A stretch of DNA of 64,000 bases, taken from contig NZ_CP102410.1 of assembly GCF_024628725.1 (NCBI RefSeq), positions 124,001 to 188,000 of the forward strand, read 5' to 3'. This stretch comes from Ruegeria sp. YS9 (GTDB lineage Bacteria; Pseudomonadota; Alphaproteobacteria; Rhodobacterales; Rhodobacteraceae). Each line of letters opens with the position of its first letter. The stretch's first letter is position 1. The position numbers and the translations under genes were made by a program. Below the pieces are notes generated by a model that saw nothing but the letters and a program-made list of their open reading frames with translations, ran no database searches and was not told where the DNA came from. This document shows positions 1-7,411 of this stretch, in pieces.

Positions 1-3000
1 TCCAGTGCACATCTGGTCTCAACGTAGGCTTCCAAGTAGCCAAAAACTCCATCAAGACATCGTTGGAAATCGGTTTCTTGCTGAGAACGCACTTTTCAAG
101 GGGTTTGACCAACTTCAAAACACACGAAACACCTTTTACGATCTCGTCGCGCTCTTGGCTTGAAAATTTCTTGCGTTTTTCGGGCTGTTTTAATTTTCGA
201 CCTCTCTCGTGGGTCTTTGTGGTGACAAGGCCATCAAGATACTCTCTCAATTCTGCATCCGAACCAATTGACTTAGTCTTCCGCCCTATCTTCACTTCGT
301 CCGGCATCAAGTTGTGAAATGACAATTGTTTACCAGAAGACCAAGCCGCCAAACACGAGGATTGGACAGGCATCCATACCCTGTTCAAACCATGCCGCTC
401 TGCATAGTCGTAGCTTGATGGCCTTTTGGGTTGATACAAACTGAGTAAGCGCTTGGCTGATTGCCTCGAATTGACGATCAAGGCCGTTAGCGCGGCGCTT
501 GAAATCGCGCCCTGGAGTTCCTTTTCATGATCATACTGATCTTCTGGTACTTTTTTCTTGTAGCGAAGTGCCAGGGCGCTGGCTGCACGAGAAATAGCTC
601 TTTGTTCGTCTACCGTGAGGCCGCAATCTTGCTTTAGCAACCCAATTTGCAATGGGAGTGACAAGCATCGTTTAGATGCCGCAAAATCGGCGAGCACCGC
701 CAACGCGTTGCTGGCCAGTGCAGTTTTGTGCTGACTACATAGTGCAATCAGCTTCTCAATCACTGAAAGAGCAAACCTGAAATTCCAAATTTGAATATTT
801 CTGTTTAGTGAAGACAGCTCACCTTTGAGCACACTGAAAAACATGACAGCGGCGACATCGAACGCTTCAAATCCGGTTCTTTGGAACCGAGTTGTTTCAT
901 CGTCGTTATGTAGATGCCAGTTTATCCACCCAATTGCCCGGTTTTGATGGATTCGTGCCTCGTCAAAATCTTCTGTGAAACTGTAGGCAACGGTCAATCG
1001 AGTATCTCTCGCACCCCGCCAACCAGAACGATCATTAAATAGCCGCCGAGATGCATCTGTATCTCCCAGAAACATCGCCAGAGACGGAGAGCGCCGGATG
1101 AACTGGTCGCCTCGTGCATTCGCTGAGGCAACCTGAGAAAGCTGCACAGTGAGTCTCAAAACTCGGTCCAGATCGTTGTCTCTAGTTGCGAGTGAATACG
1201 CTGCGTGAAGGCGGGCAAGTTTTAGAACTCGACGCCCATACTCCGTTTCAACAGCATCAGGGAACACATTTGATCCCGAGAGTTGGTAGGCCCTTTCGCT
1301 GTCACCGATCACCACAAGGAAGTGGGGTAACGCCTCCGCAGCATAGATTGAGTCCTTTTGGCGTCTTTGAAGCCTTTCAGCTATGGACTGTTGAGCAGTG
1401 TACTCGCTCGCGTAATTATCCTTGATGTGTGTTTCTGTTGGTTCATCCCGAAAAATAGCACCGTGCTTGACCAACTCGAGCATTGGCGCAAGGTCAGAAG
1501 CCGCGCTGTTGACTTGGGACACAGACCAACCAAGGGCTGCCGCGAGTTCATCAAGCGGGATTGGTGGAGGCAGAAGCGACAATGCCGCGAAGAACTCACA
1601 AACCTCAACGTCGTTCCAACCTGCGGTGTGAAGGTCTCGGAAAATTTTGTTGCACTTTTGCGCAATCAGTTCTTCAACTAAGATTTCCGAGTCGGGCGCG
1701 TTGTTGGAAACGTTTTTAGCCCAACTCTCAACGAGATACTCAAGAACACGCGCATTTCCTCTCGACCTTGAGAACGCCACAGCAAACTCGGTGGAAGTAA
1801 TTGCTTCACGCCTTGTCTCAAGAAATCTCTTCGTTTCACTTTTCGAAAATGGCGCAAGTTCGACGCGTTCGACACGACTATTGCCGACAACACCATCCAT
1901 GCGATGTGGACGCGCGGTTAGCATTAGTTTGACGCCGTCGATAGGTTCTGAACTTAGCGAAGCGAGTAGCAGCTTGGGAAAAGATGCCTCACCACGGATG
2001 TCAGCCTCCATCTGGGCATTGTCTGCGGCATCTAGAACTATCAGAATCCCCTGCAAAGAAGACTGGCTCTTGATAGTTTTGGCTGCTTGGCTAAGGCGTT
2101 TTCTGGCAAGTTCGATTAAGCCGTACTGGTCACTGTCGGTAGGTAGCAACGGATCACATAGTCCACGACTGGCCAGTTCGTTGACAATTTGTAGCAGGCC
2201 CATTCGTGGCAAATGCCGGGCCTGTGCCTCAGATCGGTAAGCGCCGCCCCCGAAGCAGTCGAATACCACGACCTCGAGTACGCCCGTTAGACAAGCTGCA
2301 AAACTCTGTATAAAGACTGTCTTTCCTACGCCACCTTCAGCGTGCAAAAAGACTGGTAAGTCACAGCTAAGTACTTTGTCTTTCACATCACCCAGAGCAT
2401 CACGAGCGACGACTTCTCCCACATCAACGAATCTAGTATCTGCTGGGAACAGTTGATCTTCGTCGCATTCAAGTGCATCCAGGACATCTTCGCGCCTAAT
2501 CGAGTTGTTTGCCTGCCCCTCAATTTGAGATTTTTCCCGAACCAATTCTACAAGGGCAAAAAGCCGTTTTGCGGCCTGCCCGGTCGAGTTGGCGGACCAG
2601 TCGCTAATAGTCCGTCTTATAGAACGATTTTGGGTAGGAAGGTCATTCGTCCCGGCTCGAAACTCAATCAGCGGAAATATGTCTTCCGCATCTGTATGTT
2701 CTTCTTCGCACCAGATTTTCAAATATTGAAGCTGGCTCTTCGCGCCTTTAGTAGAAGTCGGCTTTCCAGTCTTTAAACAACCGATAGCCTGCCAGAGGTC
2801 GTCCGAAAACTCAGCATTTGTCACAAAGCCGAACGATAACTTCTTAGCAACTTCTTGCGTATCCACCTTTGCCTTAAAGCTTCTCAGTGTAGCCGAAAAC
2901 TTTTTGATTGTTTTCTTCAGATAAGATGAAGTGACCGGCTCAGCCGCTTCTTTGTATTTAAACTGCAGTATTTGTTGTGAGGAGCATGTTTCAAAGTTGT

Positions 3001-3217
3001 CACCACCGCCATAGTACAAGATGAGGTCGGCTATATCTTCTGCTTCTGAGCCCAGGTTTAAGCTTTCGGTCGGCGAAAGCCCTTCAACGACAATGGCAAA
3101 AAGATCGTCTTTGGGAAAAACCAACTGAAGCGCTCGCCTAGCCGCCCACCGCTCGTGGAAGGTGTGTCCTGCGCGTGATACTCTTACAGTGTCAATATTC
3201 TTTTTTACTTTGGCCAC
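1..3217 (-). CDS. Avs-like STAND NTPase with N-terminal nuclease-like domain (3' end cut by window edge)
   Basis: One uninterrupted minus-strand reading frame of about 1072 codons runs off the left edge, so the C-terminus is missing. Residues 15-90 look like a restriction-type nuclease fold of the Cap4/DUF4297 (dsDNA nuclease) kind: a GHxFHERWAARRALQL helix, then candidate acidic residues E45 and D64 and a Q85-x-K87 motif on a predicted strand. A P-loop NTPase follows, with Walker A AEGGVGKT at 293-300 and a Walker B strand ending in D396 (IVLDAAD). The rest (about 500 onward) is helical and could be a TPR-like sensor. This nuclease-STAND-helical-repeat layout is that of the Avs antiviral proteins, which bind a phage protein, oligomerise and cut DNA; that function is inferred. 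The start is a GTG with GGAGA 13 bases upstream; an in-frame stop lies further upstream and no ATG is nearby. It is more A/T-rich than the right half of the window. Confidence 0.75.
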   Translation of the reverse strand, partial: MAKVKKNIDTVRVSRAGHTFHERWAARRALQLVFPKDDLFAIVVEGLSPTESLNLGSEAEDIADLILYYGGGDNFETCSSQQILQFKYKEAAEPVTSSYLKKTIKKFSATLRSFKAKVDTQEVAKKLSFGFVTNAEFSDDLWQAIGCLKTGKPTSTKGAKSQLQYLKIWCEEEHTDAEDIFPLIEFRAGTNDLPTQNRSIRRTISDWSANSTGQAAKRLFALVELVREKSQIEGQANNSIRREDVLDALECDEDQLFPADTRFVDVGEVVARDALGDVKDKVLSCDLPVFLHAEGGVGKTVFIQSFAACLTGVLEVVVFDCFGGGAYRSEAQARHLPRMGLLQIVNELASRGLCDPLLPTDSDQYGLIELARKRLSQAAKTIKSQSSLQGILIVLDAADNAQMEADIRGEASFPKLLLASLSSEPIDGVKLMLTARPHRMDGVVGNSRVERVELAPFSKSETKRFLETRREAITSTEFAVAFSRSRGNARVLEYLVESWAKNVSNNAPDSEILVEELIAQKCNKIFRDLHTAGWNDVEVCEFFAALSLLPPPIPLDELAAALGWSVSQVNSAASDLAPMLELVKHGAIFRDEPTETHIKDNYASEYTAQQSIAERLQRRQKDSIYAAEALPHFLVVIGDSERAYQLSGSNVFPDAVETEYGRRVLKLARLHAAYSLATRDNDLDRVLRLTVQLSQVASANARGDQFIRRSPSLAMFLGDTDASRRLFNDRSGWRGARDTRLTVAYSFTEDFDEARIHQNRAIGWINWHLHNDDETTRFQRTGFEAFDVAAVMFFSVLKGELSSLNRNIQIWNFRFALSVIEKLIALCSQHKTALASNALAVLADFAASKRCLSLPLQIGLLKQDCGLTVDEQRAISRAASALALRYKKKVPEDQYDHEKELQGAISSAALTALIVNSRQSAKRLLSLYQPKRPSSYDYAERHGLNRVWMPVQSSCLAAWSSGKQLSFHNLMPDEVKIGRKTKSIGSDAELREYLDGLVTTKTHERGRKLKQPEKRKKFSSQERDEIVKGVSCVLKLVKPLEKCVLSKKPISNDVLMEFLATWKPTLRPDVHW

Positions 3218-3571
3218 GGTATTCTTTGATTCTCCAAATTCTCTATTTTTAACAATATATTGGCGACTGTTGTTAAGCTACCACATAATATAGAACCCAC
3301 GAACCTCAGAAATTGAGGCATCCGCAGGTTTTGGTAAGCCTTTCCAGAACAATACTCACAAGTTTCTTCAGCCATAAGTTGATGATGCTTCGACGCGAGT
3401 GCTTGACGAAACCGGGCGCATCCAGCAGATTGATGTCGGCCTTCAGTGCATGCCGGTGTGTCCGCCACGCAAAGCTTCGCAGCACTTTCCTTAAAACATG
3501 AAAGTTCCAGCCCAGTTGTGGGGTCTGGTTAGTAGCGGACACCTAGTCGGATCCCGAATTGGAAATGGATC
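3218..3571. other. Intergenic gap between divergent genes
   Basis: About 350 bases separate the minus-strand STAND gene from the plus-strand zinc-ribbon gene. Short overlapping frames exist on both strands (for example 3306-3542 minus), but I recognise none and they lack convincing ribosome binding sites. The gap presumably holds the promoters for both flanking genes. Confidence 0.4.
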
Positions 3572-4720
3572 ATGATAATGAAAAACGAAATCATCACACT
3601 CAAGACGCTCGCAAAACGATATGCGCGGGCAAACCGCATTCCCCAGTACGAAGCGCTCAACGCGATTGCTACCGCGTTAAATTTTACGCATTGGACGGGA
3701 CTTGCAAGCAAGGCGAAACAGGGTTGGATGCCGAGCGACGAACAAATGGCGCAGGCCGAGGCGTTTGTCCTCCAATCTCATCCGGGCGCAGATGAAAAAG
3801 AAAGCTTCATCGACAGGAGCTTCGCCCGTCCGGTCGATGAACCGGTTAGGGAAGGTAAGATCGGTGATCACGCCTATCGGGTCTTTGAATCCTTCGGTGA
3901 CCTACGCATGGAAGGTGACGGATGGCGCATTCTTGTCGGCGAAGCGCAATTTTCCCAGCCAGTCGTCGAAATCGAAAAACCGCATGCCGACAAAAGCCCA
4001 GTACGCAAAGGCGCCTTTCTGGACGCAGCATTAGTAATTGCCGATAAAGAAGCGGCGAAGGTTCGCGCGGGGATTTCTTCGGACTGGCCGAGACGTTCCA
4101 CAAAACCCGATGCCGAAGGTGTCGTGGTTCACCCGTTATTCGGGGGGAAGTCCTCCGAATGGTATTGCCTACATTGCGACGGAAAGATTACAGGCGCACA
4201 GCTCGCAGAAAATCTCTGGCACTGTCCTGGTTGCGGCGCATCGCCCATCAACATCTCGTCCGAGCCAGCGTGGCTGGATGGCTCCGATGTGGAACCCAAG
4301 CCTGTTAAGAGTCCATCGATACAGCAGCGGCCTGAGCCCGAGGTTAATGTGGTGGATTCAAGACCGACACTGACCTTGGGTGAAGACAATATCTCATTGT
4401 TTCTGCGCACAGCACTACTTGAGGATGCCGTGACGCCCGCAGAGCGGATCGGTGCTCAACTCGCCGAGATTTATGTCGATGAAGACGGTGACGCCTGTAT
4501 TGTTCTAGATGAAGACTTATGGCCTGAATCCAAAGACCCCGAAGCTGCAATCGCCGTGGCCGAAGTGCTAGGCGTGGAACTGGAACTGAATGCTACCTGC
4601 ATGACCTTTCCCTTTGCTTGGCCAAGCTTGGGGCATGCGATAACCAGCACGCGGGACTATGTCCAGATGTTGTTGGACGCTCACCAAGAGCACGGTGTTA
4701 TTCATCGCGAAAGTGACTGA
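3572..4720 (+). CDS. Unknown protein with HTH-like N-terminus and zinc ribbon
   Basis: A 382-aa protein I cannot name. Residues 8-46 (LKTLAKRYARAN, then EALNAIATALNFTHW) resemble a short helical module seen at the ends of many plasmid- and island-borne proteins, where a 'HSQALELIA..GYxDW' pattern recurs; this is a family resemblance, not a proven domain. In the middle, near residues 199-220, two CxxC pairs (CLHC and CPGC) form a zinc ribbon. The C-terminal third is acidic and shows no motif I know. There is no signal peptide or membrane segment. The start is ATG-ATA-ATG at 3572; the second ATG at 3578 is equally possible. It converges with the DUF2971 gene, ending 19 bases from it, in a stretch that looks like a defence island, so a defence link is possible but not shown. 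Confidence 0.6.
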   Translation: MIMKNEIITLKTLAKRYARANRIPQYEALNAIATALNFTHWTGLASKAKQGWMPSDEQMAQAEAFVLQSHPGADEKESFIDRSFARPVDEPVREGKIGDHAYRVFESFGDLRMEGDGWRILVGEAQFSQPVVEIEKPHADKSPVRKGAFLDAALVIADKEAAKVRAGISSDWPRRSTKPDAEGVVVHPLFGGKSSEWYCLHCDGKITGAQLAENLWHCPGCGASPINISSEPAWLDGSDVEPKPVKSPSIQQRPEPEVNVVDSRPTLTLGEDNISLFLRTALLEDAVTPAERIGAQLAEIYVDEDGDACIVLDEDLWPESKDPEAAIAVAEVLGVELELNATCMTFPFAWPSLGHAITSTRDYVQMLLDAHQEHGVIHRESD

Positions 4721-4739
4721 TCTTTGGCTCACGCTCAGA

Positions 4740-5489
4740 TCAAATTGGGGGTGGGCCATCATTCGGGAGCTTAACGACGAAGTTCTTGGGCGGGCTGTAA
4801 AGAAGCGATCGCTTGACCTGGCGGTTCGATAGGCCGGTCAGTTCCATGACCTCTTTCTTGAACGGCTGGAAGTCGTCATAGGACACACGTCCATCCACTA
4901 TCACCTGGTCGATCACCTTGCGCGGTTCGAGGGCATACTTGAACACACCTTTCGGGTGCTTGGTATCGCCTCGTTCGAAGTAGATTAGTCTGACTTCGTT
5001 CTCATGCTTGTATGCGCGGCGTTTTGCAAGCAAGGATCGCGCCACGGAATCCGATGTGATCCCGTCCTTAAACACAGTGCTTCCTAATTCCCACAGCCGC
5101 TTCTCGCCCATGTACTCCACGCGCCCGATGAAACAGGATACGTGCGCCCAGTCGCCTTGTGACGCACTCAAACTCTCGATCAGACGGCCAACAGTTGTTC
5201 GCACACGTACGGCATCGCTGTTGCGCGAGTAGATTTGCCACATGGCATCCGATGCCGTTTCAAGTGTCCAGCACTGGCCATAAACATCCCCGTGAAATCC
5301 GAAAGTTCCACGTTCGCCGTTCGAACTCCGAACTTCTGATCTGAGAATGACATTCTCAAACGGGTCGTCCCACATTGTCGGAAGCACGAGCGCATTCTGA
5401 TTTTCCTGATATAATTCAAAAAACCTATTGCGTGGGAAAATCCTGTAAATGCGAGTCTTTGGCCCGATTTTCTTTCCAAGTATGTTCAT
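4740..5489 (-). CDS. DUF2971 family protein
   Basis: A 249-aa protein matching the DUF2971 pattern: an N-terminal IYRIFPRNRFFELYQENQN segment, then the diagnostic 'fNDPfE'-type motif (here MWDDPFENVI, about residues 39-48) and a YGQCWTLE...MWQIYS segment near 70-88, where family members carry a conserved CxS/W-type core. Biochemical function of the family is unknown; members are often found in defence islands and near mobile elements. Here it lies next to an Avs-like gene and upstream of a Tn7-like element, which fits that setting. No signal peptide or transmembrane helix is visible. The start ATG at 5489 is preceded by an A/T-rich region. Family call confident, role unknown. Confidence 0.75.
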   Translation of the reverse strand: MNILGKKIGPKTRIYRIFPRNRFFELYQENQNALVLPTMWDDPFENVILRSEVRSSNGERGTFGFHGDVYGQCWTLETASDAMWQIYSRNSDAVRVRTTVGRLIESLSASQGDWAHVSCFIGRVEYMGEKRLWELGSTVFKDGITSDSVARSLLAKRRAYKHENEVRLIYFERGDTKHPKGVFKYALEPRKVIDQVIVDGRVSYDDFQPFKKEVMELTGLSNRQVKRSLLYSPPKNFVVKLPNDGPPPI

Positions 5490-5711
5490 TTCATCTCATC
5501 AATTTTTTTTTGAGTATACTATGTCATGGTGCTTCCGTCATGGACGGATCGGGCTGTTGTGAACCGAGCCAGCCTGCGGCGGTCTCGGCGATCCGGCGTC
5601 AATCCCTTGTGCGTAAAATACCAGCCCTGACAGGCTAACATTCTTTTTCTGTTTGGCGCCTGCGGCCCCGCCTTCCGTCAAGTCCAAAGCGTCCACATTG
5701 GTTACTTGCGG

Positions 5712-5858
5712 GAGAGCTTTGCTCATGCAGTGGATCTGGACCGGACATACATTGGTGGAATTGAGCGCGGGGAGAGAAATCCCGGTCTCAAAACCGTCAT
5801 CAAAATAGCCGACGCTCTAAATCTTGATGTCGCGGACCTTTTCCGGTTGAAAGATTAA
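5712..5858 (+). pseudogene. Truncated Xre-family HTH regulator (3' remnant)
   Basis: An open frame of 48 codons ending in TAA encodes the second half of a Cro/C1-type helix-turn-helix: ESFAHAVDLDRTYIGGIERG, then a stretch ending IADALNLDVADLF. This matches the recognition helix and last two helices of small Xre regulators. The first helices and any start codon are absent; upstream the frame reads into unrelated sequence, so the gene is broken at its 5' side near 5710. It may mark the junction where the downstream mobile element or an earlier insertion entered. Confidence 0.65.
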
Positions 5859-6064
5859 GCCGCGCCTTCCTGGAGCCGGCATGTCTACATCGGCTTCCAA
5901 ATGTAAATCAGCTGCTACCAACTCCTCTTTCTCGGCACCTCTCGTGGTCTCAGAGACAGTGCAGTGCGGCAGCCCCGTGTTGTGGTCGTCTGAGCTCACA
6001 ACGCATCGAGGGCGTGACCGCCGCAAGGCATTTTACTCTCCCGGAAACGTCTGTTTCATCTCTT

Positions 6065-6131
6065 AAGTTAATAGCTGAATTGAGCATTAACTTTCTGCAC
6101 TCCTAACGTAAGTTAATAATCAAAACTAACT
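6065..6131. promoter_or_regulatory. Palindromic AAGTTAAT array upstream of the transposon regulator
   Basis: The octamer AAGTTAAT occurs at 6065-6072, inverted (ATTAACTT) at 6086-6093, and again at 6110-6117, where an imperfect inverted partner (ACTAACT) follows at 6125-6131. This makes two inverted-repeat units about 45 bases apart in an A/T-rich stretch 140-205 bases upstream of the small HTH gene and the tns genes. The sites could be operators for that HTH protein or transposase (TnsB) binding sites near the left transposon end. Nothing else is recognisable between 5859 and 6270. Confidence 0.45.
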
Positions 6132-6270
6132 GAGAAAATTCAACGTTATCAAAGCTCTCAGGGCTTCTTAGCTCTTGATTGTCCGACAGAGATGCCCCTA
6201 GAATCGGGGGTGTTGGAACGTTCGTTTCAGCACCAGCGTAATAGCCAGTCCCGGACGGAGGCCACGAGCC

Positions 6271-6507
6271 GTGGATGCCAACAAAATGCGCCAGCAGATT
6301 GTGAAACTGCATCTCGGGATGGCTCAGACCACAATCACCGAGCTCGCCGAGAGCATCGGGTATAGTCGTTCGGCGGTGTCGAACGTGCTTGCTGGGCGCA
6401 GGCGGTCGGCGGAGATCGAAGCAGCCGTAGCCGAGCGCACAGGATTTCGTGTCGAAGACCTGTGGCCAGTGGCTGCCTCTGGAAAGAAGGGGGGTATGAA
6501 CCGATGA
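6271..6507 (+). CDS. Small HTH regulator of the Tn7-like module
   Basis: A 78-aa protein consisting almost wholly of a helix-turn-helix domain (TELAESIGYSRSAVSNVLAG at residues 23-42, then a segment ending GFRVEDLWP), similar in layout to Mu Ner/Nlp-type and small Cro-like DNA-binding proteins. It probably represses the tns operon or its own promoter; the palindromes at 6065-6131 are candidate sites. The GTG start at 6271 is chosen because a good ribosome binding site, GGAGG, lies 10 bases upstream; the next in-frame ATG is 15 bases later. It is transcribed in the same direction as tnsA, 167 bases upstream of it. Confidence 0.65.
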   Translation: MDANKMRQQIVKLHLGMAQTTITELAESIGYSRSAVSNVLAGRRRSAEIEAAVAERTGFRVEDLWPVAASGKKGGMNR

Positions 6508-6523
6508 TCTAGAAAATAGAAAA

Positions 6524-6548
6524 GCCCCGAGAGCGGACTCTCAAGGGC
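6524..6548 (-). terminator. Hairpin with U-rich tail on the minus strand
   Basis: GCCC-C-GAGAG, loop CGGA, CTCTC-AA-GGGC forms a stem of nine pairs with a small internal mismatch. Read on the minus strand it is followed by CTTTTCTATTTTC, the arrangement of an intrinsic terminator for leftward transcripts; read on the plus strand the tail is not U-rich. It sits between the HTH gene and tnsA, so it could block antisense transcription into the HTH gene or fold in the tnsA leader. Confidence 0.35.
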
Positions 6549-6673
6549 CTTCATGTCGATTGGTACCCGACACACAGAAGGTCTCTCGAATCCCCTCAAA
6601 AGTCAAGTCTGGCGGCCGGATCTTTTGACCCGACTGGTCGAGCTCGGCCGCCTTCCATCATTCGACAAGAGGA

Positions 6674-7411
6674 GTGGTGCGGTTCACCTTGACCCAATTG
6701 GTCAGGGAGCGATCCCGCACAGCATCAAAACACATGGAAAAAGAATTCTTCTTGGCCCCTCGGGCCAATCGTGCATCACGCAACATGCCAGAGCGCTCGC
6801 GTGTGCGTACTTTCGTGGAGACTGGCGCATTTCGCCCCAATGGGGGCGAAAGTCAGAAAGTGGTGTTCGACAGCCTTGGTGAATTTGACACCTTCACCAC
6901 GACAACAGCTCTATACCCCGTGGCTGACATGGTCGAGCAGCCATCTGCCATTGACTACGTCGATGCTGATGGTCGCAGGCGTCGGAAAGTAATCGACCAA
7001 GTCTACACGCTAAAGGACGGAACCAGAATCGCCGCTGAGATTAAGCCGGCAGAACGCGCCAGAGCTCAGAACCTTGAAGAGAAACTAGGTTATGTGGCGG
7101 CGGCAATGCCAGACGATTTTGCTGATTATCTGGTTCTAATCACAGAGGAAAACTACGACCAATGGGAGGCCTTGAATGCGCGTCGGCTGCTTGCCTACAG
7201 GCGGGAGGATGACCCGGAGGCGGCTGAAATAATCGCAGAGCTTGCGGCTGAGATCGATCTGCCGGTCACGATCCGCGAGCTGATTTCGAAAGCTGCGATA
7301 GGCGGCAGGGCCTGGCCGGAAATCTTCAAAGCGATCTATGCCGGTGTCCTGCGTCCAATACAGGATGGGGTTATTGATCTCGACATGCTGGTCGAGGGAG
7401 GTGTGCAATGA
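6674..7411 (+). CDS. tnsA: TnsA-family transposon endonuclease
   Basis: A 245-aa protein with a restriction-endonuclease fold as in Tn7 TnsA, which cuts the 5' strands at the transposon ends while TnsB cuts the 3' strands. Visible catalytic candidates in order are E70 (in SLGEFD), D108 (in VIDQVY) and E122-x-K124 (AEIKP); the last matches the Q/E-x-K motif of the fold. The C-terminal part is helical and should contact the other Tns proteins. It overlaps tnsB by four bases, so the two are translationally coupled. The start is uncertain: GTG at 6674 (or 6677) sits right after AGGAG, whereas homologues often begin nearer the internal Met at 6785 (MPERSRVR). Confidence 0.8.
   Translation: MVRFTLTQLVRERSRTASKHMEKEFFLAPRANRASRNMPERSRVRTFVETGAFRPNGGESQKVVFDSLGEFDTFTTTTALYPVADMVEQPSAIDYVDADGRRRRKVIDQVYTLKDGTRIAAEIKPAERARAQNLEEKLGYVAAAMPDDFADYLVLITEENYDQWEALNARRLLAYRREDDPEAAEIIAELAAEIDLPVTIRELISKAAIGGRAWPEIFKAIYAGVLRPIQDGVIDLDMLVEGGVQ

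Noticed and set aside
5881..6102. Tn7-like left end starting at a TGTTTCA near 6052 with a matching TGAAACA near 13730
   Set aside because: Only seven bases match, there is no 5-bp target duplication, and no repeated internal sites are shared by the two places.
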